Part shown: positions 1 to 7,327 of the stretch, one piece after another | Layout of the letters: each line of letters starts with the position of its first letter | How positions within the stretch are numbered: the stretch's first letter is position 1 | DNA from: Oscillospiraceae bacterium | GTDB lineage: Bacteria > Bacillota > Clostridia > Oscillospirales > Oscillospiraceae | Assembly: GCA_902784305.1 (NCBI GenBank) | Contig: CACZUK010000050.1 | Span: forward strand, 1 to 32,446 | Length of the DNA stretch: 32,446 bases | Direction: 5' to 3' | Position numbers and translations under genes: made by a program | The notes under the pieces: generated by a model | What the model was told of the DNA's origin: nothing | Seen by the model: the letters and a program-made list of their open reading frames with translations, nothing else | Database searches by the model: none

Positions 1-61
1 CCTGGTCGCGCAGGAAGGGGAGATGCCAGCTGCGCTGACGCTCAATTGCCCGTTTTGCCAC
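1..61 (-). CDS. 5' end of an unidentified gene running off the window
   Basis: On the minus strand a GTG codon at 61 is preceded by a strong AAAGGAGGGGG ribosome site, and the frame stays open for 20 codons to the window edge. The visible N-terminus (M-A-K-R-A-I-E-R-Q-R-S-W-H-L-P-F...) is basic and polar, with no recognisable domain. It lies downstream of, and in the same direction as, the response regulator at 334-985, so a partner histidine kinase is possible by position, but nothing in these 20 residues proves that. The gap to the regulator is filled by a repeat element. Confidence 0.45.
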   Translation of the reverse strand, partial: MAKRAIERQRSWHLPFLRDQ

Positions 62-81
62 AATTCCCCCTCCTTTTTTTA

Positions 82-322
82 AATCGCTTCGCCCGTCGGC
101 GCCCCGACTCGCTCAAAATGGGCAACGGTGTCCGGCGCCGAGGGTACAAAGTGCCTCGTACAGTAAATTGGTTTCCATCGTGGAAGCTGATTGGCGTTTC
201 AGATGGATTTTAGCTGGTTTTTGTTGGAAATTAGCGCCATTTGGTGTCAACTGAGGCTGATTCAATCACTGACCACGTTCCGCGACAAGCCCGCAGGCAG
301 ATTGCCTCCAGGCGCAGCCTGG
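82..322 (+). repeat. Intergenic repeat, copy 1 (REP/MITE-like)
   Basis: The core at 82-186 (begins AATCGCTTCGCCCGTCGG, ends with GTGCCTCGTACAGTAAATTGG then TTTCCATCG) is shared with 6625-6727 and, inverted, with 14665-14766. The right end at 308-322 is CCAGGCGCAGCCTGG, a 6-bp stem with a 3-nt loop. It lies 11 bp from the response regulator stop codon. Within 187-307 I see no gene. Confidence 0.8.
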
Positions 323-333
323 CGCATGCCTGG

Positions 334-985
334 TTAGAAGCCCCATTTGTAGCCGAAGCCCCAGACGGTGGTGATGTAGGTGGGATTGGTGGGGTCGTCC
401 TCCACCTTCAGGCGCAGGCGGCGGATGTTCACATCCACAATCTTCACCTCGCCGTAGTAGTCCCGGCCCCAGACGGCCTCCAGAATCTCCTCCCGGCTCA
501 GGGCCTTGCCCGGATTGTCCATGAACAGCTTGATGACCGAATACTCCACCTGGGTGAGCTTGATGCGCTCCCCGTTCTTGGACAGGGTCCGGTTCCGGGT
601 GTTGAGCAGGAAGGGCGCCGCCCAGACGCCGGGACAGGGCGTCCACCCGGGCGGTGAGCTCGGCGGGGGAGAAGGGCTTGGTGACGTAGTCGTCCGCGCC
701 GGTCATCAGGCCGGTGACCTTGTCCATCTCCTGGGTCCGGGCGGTGAGCATGATGATGCCCACCTTGCTGTTGGCGGCCCGAATGCGCTGGCAGACCTCA
801 AAGCCGTCAATGCCCGGCAGCATCACGTCCAGCAGGGCCAGCCGGATGTCCGGATGCTGCTTGAGCAGCTCCAGCGCCTCCTCGCCGCTGGCGGCCTCTA
901 CGGTCTCATAGCCCGCCCGGTTCAGATTCAGCACCACAAAGGAGCGGATATTGGACTCATCCTCTAAAACTAGAACTTTTTTCAT
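334..985 (-). pseudogene. OmpR/PhoB-type response regulator, frame-disrupted
   Basis: This is a two-component DNA-binding regulator. The receiver domain is intact over residues 1-118, with acidic residues at 8-9, phosphoacceptor D53 in LLDVMLPG, T81 and K103 in TKPF. The winged-helix output domain is also clear (ALSREEILEAVWG, then VDVNIRRLRLKVED and the terminal TTVWGFGYKWG), but it sits in a different frame from the receiver. The shift is by one base (or two lost) near 610-625, exactly at the interdomain linker, which is also shorter than usual. Without correction the receiver frame continues out of frame to 266. The start at 985 has a GATGAGG ribosome site. It follows the lipoprotein gene by 24 bp and is probably co-transcribed with it. 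A sequencing error cannot be excluded. Confidence 0.8.
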
Positions 986-1009
986 GATTATAACCTCATC
1001 AGTCGTCGG

Positions 1010-2392
1010 TCAGTCCACGGACCAGTCCGGGAGAATCAGGTGGAAGCGCTCCGCCAGGTCCCCCGGGGAGAGGGAGAGGGCGGAGGAGGTGTCCATCAGC
1101 TCGAAGGAGTAGCAGGCGCCGCTGTCCTGGGCAACGAGCACCCGATTGCCCTCCACGGAGCGCTTTTCCCGGTTGGCACCGGTGTTCTTGTAAAAGGCCA
1201 GGAAGGGCTGGCCCTTGGAGGGCCCGTCCCGGTAGTAAAACAGCACGCCGCGCTCGTTGGTGCTGCCCACGGCCACGTCCTGCCGGTCCAGGGAGAAGTG
1301 GCCCTGCCAGCTCTCGGGCAGCTCCAGATACCAGCCGTCGGAGCTGTTGTAATAGGTGGAGCACACAAAGGTGCTGGTGCCGTCGGAGCGGAACTGCTGC
1401 CAGCTGATGCCGTTGAAGCTGTCCGGGGGCAGGCTCCGGCCAAAGGCGGGCAGGGTGTAGGGGGAGGGCAGCTCCAGCACGCCGTCCCCGTTGATGTCCT
1501 GGGGGCTGGCCAGGTTGTAGCGCACGGTGCGGTCGCTGTTCAGGGTCTCCGGGTCCAGGGTCAGGTTCACCAGCCCCGACTCCTCCACCGAGAGCAGGTC
1601 CGTGAGCTGGGAGGTGGAGGCGCCCAGGCTGTTGAGCACCGAGCCGGTGACGTAGAGGGCGGGCGTGCCGTCGGCCAGCGGCCCGAATTGAATCCGGTCG
1701 ATGGAGGACAGGCTGGTGGACAGCGTCGCGCTGCCGGAGAGCTCCAGCACGTCCCGGCTCTTGTCGTAATAGTCCACCGTGTGCAGGGCGCCGTCCTCCC
1801 GCTCCAGGCTCATGACCACCAGCTCGTCCTCACCGTCCTCATCCAAATCCACGGCGCTGTAGCGGGTGTAACGGGGACAGGTAAGCAGCTCCACCGGCTG
1901 GAAGTTCACCAGAGAGTAGGCCGTGAGGGAGTACAGGGAGCTGGACGCCTGCCAGGACACCACCAGCTCCAGAGGGGAGTCCTCGCCCCCCAACAGCTGA
2001 CAGGCCCGGGAGGAGTTGAAGTTGCTGCCCCCTCCGGCGATGACGCAGGCGGTCTCGTAGGCTCCGGCGGTGTTTTTGCGGAAAATGTAGATTTTCAGGG
2101 GGCTGTCCTCGGCGTCCGGGTCCCGGAGGAAGGCGATGGCCTCGTCCTCGCCGTCCCCGTCCAGGTCCCGCAGGTGGACGGGCTGGGTGGTGGTGCCGCT
2201 CAGCGGCGGGGAGTACTCCATGCCGTCGTCCAGCAGCTCCTGGAGGCAGGCCTGGAGGGAATGGTACTCATCCGAGAGCCGGGGCAGGGCGAACAGACTC
2301 TCCGGCGTGCGGAAGAGAAAGCTGGAGTCCCCGCAGCCTGTGAGCAGCAGGAGCAGAACAAGCCCCGGCAGCAGGCTTCTCAAGCGCTTCAT
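1010..2392 (-). CDS. Lipoprotein with Asp-rich FG-GAP/VCBS-like repeats
   Basis: This encodes a 460-residue secreted lipoprotein of unknown function. The start at 2392 is chosen because it follows AGGGAGGTGAGG and begins a lipoprotein signal peptide (MKRLRSLLPG, hydrophobic stretch, lipobox LLTGC with Cys20). Three Asp-rich calcium-loop-like motifs occur near residues 76-85 (DLDGDGEDE), 182-191 (DLDEDGEDE) and 299-308 (DINGDGVLE). They are spaced as in beta-propeller/FG-GAP-type repeats. It lies upstream of the response regulator in the same direction, so it could act as an extracytoplasmic input to that system; this is inferred only from position. I do not recognise a named family. An extended -10 promoter lies just upstream. 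Confidence 0.75.
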   Translation of the reverse strand: MKRLRSLLPGLVLLLLLTGCGDSSFLFRTPESLFALPRLSDEYHSLQACLQELLDDGMEYSPPLSGTTTQPVHLRDLDGDGEDEAIAFLRDPDAEDSPLKIYIFRKNTAGAYETACVIAGGGSNFNSSRACQLLGGEDSPLELVVSWQASSSLYSLTAYSLVNFQPVELLTCPRYTRYSAVDLDEDGEDELVVMSLEREDGALHTVDYYDKSRDVLELSGSATLSTSLSSIDRIQFGPLADGTPALYVTGSVLNSLGASTSQLTDLLSVEESGLVNLTLDPETLNSDRTVRYNLASPQDINGDGVLELPSPYTLPAFGRSLPPDSFNGISWQQFRSDGTSTFVCSTYYNSSDGWYLELPESWQGHFSLDRQDVAVGSTNERGVLFYYRDGPSKGQPFLAFYKNTGANREKRSVEGNRVLVAQDSGACYSFELMDTSSALSLSPGDLAERFHLILPDWSVD

Positions 2393-2427
2393 ATCCCTCA
2401 CCTCCCTGACGTTCGCATTCAGATAAC

Positions 2428-2443
2428 AGTATAGCACAGTTCC
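2428..2443 (-). promoter_or_regulatory. Extended -10 promoter for the lipoprotein gene
   Basis: Minus strand reads TGC-TATACT (hexamer at 2428-2433) about 35 bp upstream of the start codon; the -35 region is poor, as expected for an extended -10 promoter. The 16 bp GGAACTGTGCTATACT are identical to those in the rlmB promoter at 22345-22360. Confidence 0.6.
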
Positions 2444-2498
2444 CGGAAAAAGCATATAGACATTTTGTGAAAACGAAAAAAATGGGGTGCCGGTTCCC

Positions 2499-2530
2499 AA
2501 AAAAAGCAGCCCCCGGAGGGACTGCTCTTT
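2499..2530 (-). terminator. Rho-independent terminator of the TRAP operon
   Basis: A 9-bp stem (2505-2513 with 2518-2526, one mismatch, loop CGGA) is followed on the minus strand by a run of seven T. It lies about 20 bp past the dctP stop codon. Confidence 0.8.
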
Positions 2531-2548
2531 TGTGTCGATGGGTGGGAA

Positions 2549-3544
2549 TCAGTTCTCTCCCACATAGGCCCCGTAGAGGGCGTCGTCGTTGACGGTTTTG
2601 CGGATGCTCTCGTAGACCGGGGCGGCGCTCTGCTTCATCTGCTCCAGCAGCTCGTCGCTCAGGGGCACGATTTCACAGCCGTGCTCCTCCATAATCTGGA
2701 TGCGGTCCGCGGCCCGCTCCGCCGCCTGCTCCCGGGCGTAGTCCTTGGCCAGGTCCGCCGCCTGCTGCACGATGCTCTGCTGCTCCGGCGTCAAGCCCTG
2801 GAAGAAGTCCTCGCTGACGATGAGGGAGATGAGGTGGGGCAGGTGGTTGGTCTGGATGGCGTACTTCTGCTGCTCGTAGAGCTTGGAGGAGACAATGACC
2901 TCGTAGGGGTTCTCCTGGGCGTCAATGGTGCCCTGGGAGAGGCCGATGTACACCTCGGAGAAGGTCATGGGCGTGGGGGCCGCGCCCAGGCTCTTCCAGA
3001 AGGCGATGTGGTTGGCGTTCTCCATGGTGCGGATTTTGATGCCCTTGAAGTCCTCCAGCTTCTCAACCTTCACGTTGGAGGACATGACGCGGAAGTTCTG
3101 GTCCGCCATGCCCAGCAGCCGGAAGCCGCCGGAGAGGTAGATGTCGTTGATTTTGCTCACGAAGTCCGGGTTGTCAAACACCGCCTGCACGTCGGCGATG
3201 TCGCTGTACACGCAGGGCAGGTCGAACAGGGCCAGCTTGGGCAGGTAGCTCACCTGAGGCGCGGTGTTCTGCACCACGAAGGGGATGTCGCCCACCTCGC
3301 AGCTCTCCAGCAGCTCCGTGTCGCCGCCCAGGGCGCTGTTGGAATAGACCTGAATCTTCATCTCGCCATTGGAGAGGCGCTCCACCTCCTCAGCGAACTT
3401 TTCCGAATAGAGCTGCGTCACCGTGTCCTCGCTGGAGGAGTGGGCCAGCACCCAGGCCATGTGATGGCTCTCGTCGGCGCAGCCGGTGAGGCACAGGCCC
3501 AGCAGCAGGCACAGGGCCGTGAGAAGGGCAAAACGTTTTTTCAT
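2549..3544 (-). CDS. dctP: TRAP transporter substrate-binding lipoprotein DctP
   Basis: This is the extracytoplasmic solute receptor of a TRAP transporter, which hands an organic acid (typically a carboxylate) to the membrane permease. It has 331 residues. The start at 3544 follows TAAGGAGGTG and opens a lipoprotein signal peptide (lipobox CLTGC, Cys22). DctP-family landmarks include GIKIRTMENANHIAFWKSLG with the carboxylate-binding arginine, and the GLSQGTIDAQENP motif. The lipid anchor suits a Gram-positive-type envelope, where a free periplasmic protein would be lost. It is the last gene of dctQ-dctM-dctP, 13 bp after dctM, and is followed by a terminator. The substrate cannot be told from the sequence. 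Confidence 0.93.
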   Translation of the reverse strand: MKKRFALLTALCLLLGLCLTGCADESHHMAWVLAHSSSEDTVTQLYSEKFAEEVERLSNGEMKIQVYSNSALGGDTELLESCEVGDIPFVVQNTAPQVSYLPKLALFDLPCVYSDIADVQAVFDNPDFVSKINDIYLSGGFRLLGMADQNFRVMSSNVKVEKLEDFKGIKIRTMENANHIAFWKSLGAAPTPMTFSEVYIGLSQGTIDAQENPYEVIVSSKLYEQQKYAIQTNHLPHLISLIVSEDFFQGLTPEQQSIVQQAADLAKDYAREQAAERAADRIQIMEEHGCEIVPLSDELLEQMKQSAAPVYESIRKTVNDDALYGAYVGEN

Positions 3545-3557
3545 CCTCGGCACCTCC

Positions 3558-4844
3558 TTACAGCAGCACCAGGCTGATGCCCGGAATGTAGGTGATGAGC
3601 AGCAGGGCCGCGAAGAACAGCACAATCATGGGCATGGCCTTCTTGGCAATCTCCGTCACGGGCACCTCCGACAGGGAGCTGGCCACGAACAGGTTTACGC
3701 CGATGGGCGGGGTCACGAAGCCGATGGCCAGGTTGCAGACCATCATAATGCCGAAATGCACCGGATTCATGCCAAAGGTGGTGACCACAGGCAGCAGAAT
3801 CGGGGTCAGAATCAGAATGGCCGGGGTGGTGTCCATGACCATGCCCACCACCAGCAGCAGCAGGTTGATGACAAGCAGCAGCACGATGAGGCTGTGGAAG
3901 TTGGCGGTGATCCAGGTGCTGACGGTCTGGGGGACCTGGAGCAGGGTCAGGATGCGGGAGAAGGCCACACTGGCCGCCAGAATGAACAGAATCGGGCCGT
4001 AGGTCCGGGTGGCCTCCACAAAGATGCCATACAGGTCCTTCAGCGTCAGGCTGCGGTAGACGAACAGGCTGATGATGAGGGCGTAGAACACGGAAATCAC
4101 CGCCGCCTCCGTGGGCGTGGCGATGGAGCCGTAGATGCAGCCCAGAATGATGACCGGGGTCAGCAGCGCCCAGAAGCTGTTCAAAAACACCTTGGCAAAG
4201 CCCAAATCCTTCAGCGGCTGCACCACACGGGCCACCGCGTCCTTGTCCTCGCCGTGGCGCGTGCAGTAGAACACCGCGTAGCCCATGAGCACAACGGCGA
4301 TGAGGATGCCGGGGATGATGCCCGCCAGGAACATGTCGCTGACGCTCACGCCGCTGGCCTGGGCGTAGAGGATGAAGGGGATGGACGGCGGGATGATGAC
4401 GCCCAGGCCGCCCGCCACCGCCACCAGGGCCACGCAGAACTTCTTGTCATAGCCCATCTCCAGCATCAGGGGGATGGTCATGGAGCCCACCGCCGCCACC
4501 GTCGCCGGAGCGGAGCCGGAGATGGCGCCGTAGAACAGGCAGGTGATGACCACCGCGCAGGGGATGCCGGCGGTGCGGTTGCCGATGAAGTAGGCGAACA
4601 CGTCAAAGATTTTGCGGGACACGCCGCCCTTGGCCATGATAATGCCCGAGAGCACGAACATGGGGATGGCCAGCAGGGTGAAGGAGTTCAGACCGCCCAG
4701 CATGGAGCGGACGATGTAGGTTCCGCCCACCGTGGAGCCGCCGATGAGGTTGGGCAGCATGGAGGCGATGCCCAGACACATGCCGATGGGGAAGGCACAG
4801 ATGAGCAGCACCACAAACAGGAGCATAATCAGCGCAGTGGTCAA
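3558..4844 (-). CDS. dctM: TRAP transporter large permease DctM
   Basis: This is the large, sodium-coupled permease subunit (about 12 transmembrane helices), 428 residues, normal for the family. I chose the TTG start at 4844: it follows GGAAGGGAGGG, gives the expected hydrophobic DctM N-terminus (TTALIMLLFVVLLICAFPIG) and overlaps the dctQ stop codon as TTGA, implying translational coupling. Longer ATG starts upstream would lie inside dctQ in another frame. Typical sequences include PIGMCLGIASM, ISGSAPATVAAVGSMTIP, GGLGVIIPPSIPFILYA and the C-terminal FVTPPIGVNLFVAS. It works with DctQ and DctP. Confidence 0.93.
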   Translation of the reverse strand: MTTALIMLLFVVLLICAFPIGMCLGIASMLPNLIGGSTVGGTYIVRSMLGGLNSFTLLAIPMFVLSGIIMAKGGVSRKIFDVFAYFIGNRTAGIPCAVVITCLFYGAISGSAPATVAAVGSMTIPLMLEMGYDKKFCVALVAVAGGLGVIIPPSIPFILYAQASGVSVSDMFLAGIIPGILIAVVLMGYAVFYCTRHGEDKDAVARVVQPLKDLGFAKVFLNSFWALLTPVIILGCIYGSIATPTEAAVISVFYALIISLFVYRSLTLKDLYGIFVEATRTYGPILFILAASVAFSRILTLLQVPQTVSTWITANFHSLIVLLLVINLLLLVVGMVMDTTPAILILTPILLPVVTTFGMNPVHFGIMMVCNLAIGFVTPPIGVNLFVASSLSEVPVTEIAKKAMPMIVLFFAALLLITYIPGISLVLL

Positions 4845-5332
4845 AACATTCTCCCTCCCTTCCGCAGATTGTGGATGGCCAGCAGAATGTACTGGAACAG
4901 CCGCACAGAGACCATCAGGAAGCCCACCAGCGGGGCCGCCTGCACCAGCGTCATGGGGATGCCCATGGCCGGGCTGGTGGAGCCGTTGTGCATGCACTGC
5001 TGCAAATAGCGCAGGGAGAAGGGCACCATGTACAGGCAGAAGGCCAGCAGAATCGCGTTGCGCACGATGTCGATGCTGTCCGCCAGCTTCTCCGGCAGCA
5101 GGGCCTCAAACTGGGTGATTTTGATGGAGATGCCCTTTTTGACACAGTAGCTAATGCTGATGAAGCCCGCCCAGATGAACAGGAAGCGCACCAGCTCCTC
5201 CGACCAGGTCAACGACTGGTGGAAGCAGTAGCGGCAGACGACCTGGATGATCATCAGCACCGCCATCAGGAACAGCAGCGCGACCATCAGGAACTCCTCC
5301 AGCCGCTCGTCAATGAGTTTAATCAGCTTCAT
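4841..5332 (-). CDS. dctQ: TRAP transporter small permease DctQ
   Basis: This is the small membrane subunit of the TRAP transporter, 163 residues with four predicted membrane helices (about residues 15-35, 48-66, 86-108 and 129-150). The motif CRYCFHQSLTWSEELVRFLF is typical of DctQ (FxxSLxWxEExxR). The start at 5332 follows GAGGTAATTC. It is the first gene of the operon, with a canonical promoter about 70 bp upstream, and its stop overlaps the dctM start. Confidence 0.92.
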   Translation of the reverse strand: MKLIKLIDERLEEFLMVALLFLMAVLMIIQVVCRYCFHQSLTWSEELVRFLFIWAGFISISYCVKKGISIKITQFEALLPEKLADSIDIVRNAILLAFCLYMVPFSLRYLQQCMHNGSTSPAMGIPMTLVQAAPLVGFLMVSVRLFQYILLAIHNLRKGGRMF

Positions 5333-5357
5333 GAATTACCTCGCCCTCTTTCTCTTT

Positions 5358-5378
5358 CTGATGGATACAACCCATCAG
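5358..5378. promoter_or_regulatory. Inverted repeat in the dctQ leader (possible operator)
   Basis: CTGATGG-N7-CCATCAG is a perfect 7-bp inverted repeat just downstream of the predicted dctQ transcription start and 26 bp upstream of the start codon. Size and position fit an operator (GntR-type regulators often control TRAP operons) or a small leader hairpin. No regulator gene is adjacent. Confidence 0.4.
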
Positions 5379-5400
5379 TTTGCACAAAGGATGTGAGCTT

Positions 5401-5429
5401 ATTTTAGCAAGAAACTATCAATATTGCAA
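5401..5429 (-). promoter_or_regulatory. Sigma-A promoter of dctQMP
   Basis: On the minus strand TTGCAA (5424-5429), 17 bp, TAAAAT (5401-5406). The spacer contains TATTGATAG, which recurs about 107 bp upstream at 5522-5530, so the pair may be regulator-binding sites. Confidence 0.7.
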
Positions 5430-5589
5430 GAGAGACAGGCGAAAAAAACGACAAATGTGGGGTATCTTTTGAAAAAGCGATAGTTTTTGATAAGGATAAT
5501 ATATGAATCTATGTGTAAAAGCTATCAATAAACCGTGGAGCAGCTCACGCTTTTGGGCGCGGGCGTGTCTCAGCTCACGCCCCAAGGCG

Positions 5590-5621
5590 CAAAAAAGGGG
5601 AAGGGGCCGGGCCCCTTCCCT
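5590..5621 (-). terminator. Terminator of the TrpF-like gene
   Basis: A perfect 9-bp G/C stem (GGGAAGGGG at 5598-5606 with CCCCTTCCC at 5612-5620) is followed on the minus strand by six T. It lies about 13 bp past the stop codon at 5634. Confidence 0.85.
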
Positions 5622-5633
5622 TTGGGTGTTCAT

Positions 5634-6266
5634 TCAGTTGAAGGAGCGGACCGCCTCCACGGCGCTGAGCAGCAGGGCGCGGTCCTTGACGCGCTCGGCC
5701 TCGCCGGGGCCGGTGGGCACCTCCACGCCGGAGCACAAATCCACGCCCCAGGGGTGGACGGTCTTGATGGCCTCGACCACGTTCTCCGGCGTCAGCTTGC
5801 CCGCCAGCAGGAAGTCCCGCGAAAAGCCCTCCACGGCGCTCCAGTCGGGCTTCTGGCCCGTGACCTGGGGGCAGTGGAGCAGGATGTGGTCCGCGGCGGA
5901 GTGCTCCGCGTAGGGGAGCACCACCTCGGGGGAGTGGACCTCGCAGGCCTTGATGATGGGCTTGCCGTAGCTCATCATCTGGAGGCTGGTGATGTACTCC
6001 TCCGACTCCGTGCCCTGGAGCTGAACCATGTCCACAATGCCCTGGCGCAGTGCCACCAGCACGTCGGAGAACTTGTCGTTGACGAACACGCCCACCAGCG
6101 GGATGTCGTCCCGGAGGCGGCGGCGGAGATTGCGGGCCTGGTCGAAGTCCACACAGCGCCAGAAGCGGCGGCAGAGCATGACGCTGGCCCAATCAGGGCG
6201 GGCTTCGTTGACGAAGTCGATGTCCTCCTCCCGACGCAGCCCGGAAATCTTGATTTTAATCGACAT
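5634..6266 (-). CDS. TrpF-like (phosphoribosylanthranilate isomerase fold) protein lacking catalytic residues
   Basis: The 210-residue protein follows the TrpF beta/alpha barrel pattern end to end: IKISGL at the N-terminus, PLVGVFVN (residues 56-63), VDMVQLQG (78-85), LLAGKLTPENV (153-163) and GVDLCSGVEV (174-183). In working TrpF enzymes the N-terminal motif is KICGL/T, with Cys as general acid; here it is Ser8. The catalytic Asp of the LLD motif is replaced (ILLHC, His131), and the GGTG phosphate loop is altered to VTGQ. The loss of both catalytic residues argues against isomerase activity. No other tryptophan genes are nearby. The start at 6266 follows GGAAGGG. It is a monocistronic unit with two upstream promoters and its own terminator. 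It could be a repurposed binding protein. Confidence 0.75.
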   Translation of the reverse strand: MSIKIKISGLRREEDIDFVNEARPDWASVMLCRRFWRCVDFDQARNLRRRLRDDIPLVGVFVNDKFSDVLVALRQGIVDMVQLQGTESEEYITSLQMMSYGKPIIKACEVHSPEVVLPYAEHSAADHILLHCPQVTGQKPDWSAVEGFSRDFLLAGKLTPENVVEAIKTVHPWGVDLCSGVEVPTGPGEAERVKDRALLLSAVEAVRSFN

Positions 6267-6362
6267 TGCAGCTTTCCCTTCCACACGATTATTCAACAAT
6301 CACACGCGCCGTGCGCTCCCCTGCCCGGGGAGGGCGTCCAACGCGCAAAACACACAGGCTCT

Positions 6363-6391
6363 ATTATACAGGCACGGCAGGGGAATTGCAA
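6363..6391 (-). promoter_or_regulatory. Proximal promoter (P2) of the TrpF-like gene
   Basis: Minus strand TTGCAA (6386-6391), 17 bp spacer, TATAAT (6363-6368), preceded by TG. The predicted start is about 90 bp upstream of the start codon. Confidence 0.7.
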
Positions 6392-6411
6392 TTGTTTCGG
6401 CTCGTTAAATT

Positions 6412-6448
6412 CCCAAAAAATAGGGACTTATTTTCGTGGGAACCCTAT
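6412..6448 (-). terminator. Possible attenuator between the two TrpF-like promoters
   Basis: On the minus strand a TAGGG...CCCTA stem (6443-6447 with 6421-6425) is followed immediately by TTTTTT. A competing TTCCCA...TGGGAA stem overlaps it and spans the T-run. This looks like a weak terminator with an alternative fold. Confidence 0.35.
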
Positions 6449-6575
6449 CATCTCGATAAAGTGACCGCCGTTTTTCCAAAAGTAAACCCCAGCTGTCCCG
6501 TTTTCCCTCCCAGGGAGGGGCGGCGGACGCGGGGGTGTACTTTAGCGGTTTACTGCGCTGCCCTGCTGACATGCC

Positions 6576-6604
6576 AGTATAGCAGAGCGCGGAACTTTTG
6601 TCAA
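6576..6604 (-). promoter_or_regulatory. Distal consensus promoter (P1)
   Basis: Minus strand TTGACA (6599-6604), 17 bp, TATACT (6576-6581), with TGC before the -10. It points toward the TrpF-like gene about 300 bp away and abuts the left end of repeat copy 2. Confidence 0.75.
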
Positions 6605-6605
6605 G

Positions 6606-6776
6606 CCAGGCTGCGCCTGGAGGCAATCGCTTCGCCCGTCGGTGCCCCGCACCGCGCAAAATGGGCGGCGGCATCCGGCGCCGAGGGGACAAAGTGCCTC
6701 GTACAGTAAAATGGTTTCCATCGTGGAAACTGACAGACGTAGGGTACGGAGGGAGCGTGCCAACGGGCGCAGCCTG
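6606..6776 (+). repeat. Intergenic repeat, copy 2, with terminal inverted repeats
   Basis: The left end is CCAGGCTGCGCCTGG (6606-6620), the shared core lies at 6625-6727, and the right end is GGGCGCAGCCTG (6765-6776). The ends are inverted relative to each other over 11 bp, giving a 171-bp element like a REP/MITE. No gene is seen in 6605-6910. Confidence 0.75.
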
Positions 6777-6876
6777 CTGCCTCATCGCTTACACGGCGCA
6801 TGGGCTCCAGGACCCGGCCAAACCCAGGCTGGAATGATGTCCGGACAGAGGAGGCCGGGAAGTGGGCAATTGCAAG

Positions 6877-6910
6877 GGTGCGGAGGGAGCATGCCAACAG
6901 GCGCAGCCTG
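6877..6910 (+). repeat. Extra right-end unit of the repeat abutting fabZ
   Basis: The segment GGTGCGGAGGGAGC...AGGCGCAGCCTG repeats 6743-6776 with a few changes and ends directly at the fabZ stop codon (6911). It forms an ACAGGC-TGC-GCCTGT hairpin right after the fabZ stop. Confidence 0.65.
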
Positions 6911-7324
6911 TCACTTTACCAAAGCAAAGGAGAACTCCGCGCTGACGCACAGCTTGCCGTTCACATAGCCCTTGGCGGCGCACCAGTAGAAGGGGCCCTT
7001 CTGCTTGATGACGCTGCTCTCACTCTCCAGAGTGTCGCCGGGCCGGACGGGGTTCTTGAAGCGCACCTTGTCCAGGCTGGTGAACATGGGGGTGGTGTCG
7101 GGGGTGGTCAGGTCCGCCAGCAGCACGCAGGCGCCCTGGGCCATCATCTCGCACAGGATGACGCCGGGGACCACCGGGTTGCCGGGAAAGTGGCCCTTGA
7201 GAAAGAACTCCTCCCCGGACACGTGGTATTTGGCGTGGGCGACGCCGTCCACCACCTCGGCCTCGTGGACCAGCAGCATATTGTCCCGATGGGGGATGAT
7301 TTTCTTGATTTCTTCCTGATTCAT
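6911..7324 (-). CDS. fabZ: 3-hydroxyacyl-ACP dehydratase FabZ
   Basis: FabZ dehydrates (3R)-3-hydroxyacyl-ACP to trans-2-enoyl-ACP in type II fatty acid elongation. The protein is 137 residues, normal for FabZ. It carries the hot-dog fold signature: IIPHRDNMLLV at the N-terminus, then FFLKGHFPGNPVVPGV with catalytic His45, and CEMMAQGA with catalytic Glu59. The start at 7324 lies only 3 bp after the stop of the accB-like gene, with GATGAGGA inside that gene's 3' end as the ribosome site, so translation is probably coupled. It is the last gene of the fab operon. No strong terminator follows; a repeat-derived hairpin sits at the stop codon. Confidence 0.95.
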   Translation of the reverse strand: MNQEEIKKIIPHRDNMLLVHEAEVVDGVAHAKYHVSGEEFFLKGHFPGNPVVPGVILCEMMAQGACVLLADLTTPDTTPMFTSLDKVRFKNPVRPGDTLESESSVIKQKGPFYWCAAKGYVNGKLCVSAEFSFALVK

Positions 7325-7327
7325 GGA

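Noticed and set aside
3486-5009. Long plus-strand open frame of 507 codons opposite dctM
   Set aside because: It is His/Gln/Arg-rich, has no domain or ribosome site, and mirrors the dctM/dctQ coding strand; a shadow of GC-rich coding DNA.
6267-6570. T-box or trp leader-peptide attenuator for the TrpF-like gene
   Set aside because: No GGGTGGNACCGCG-type T-box sequence and no Trp-rich short frame are present.
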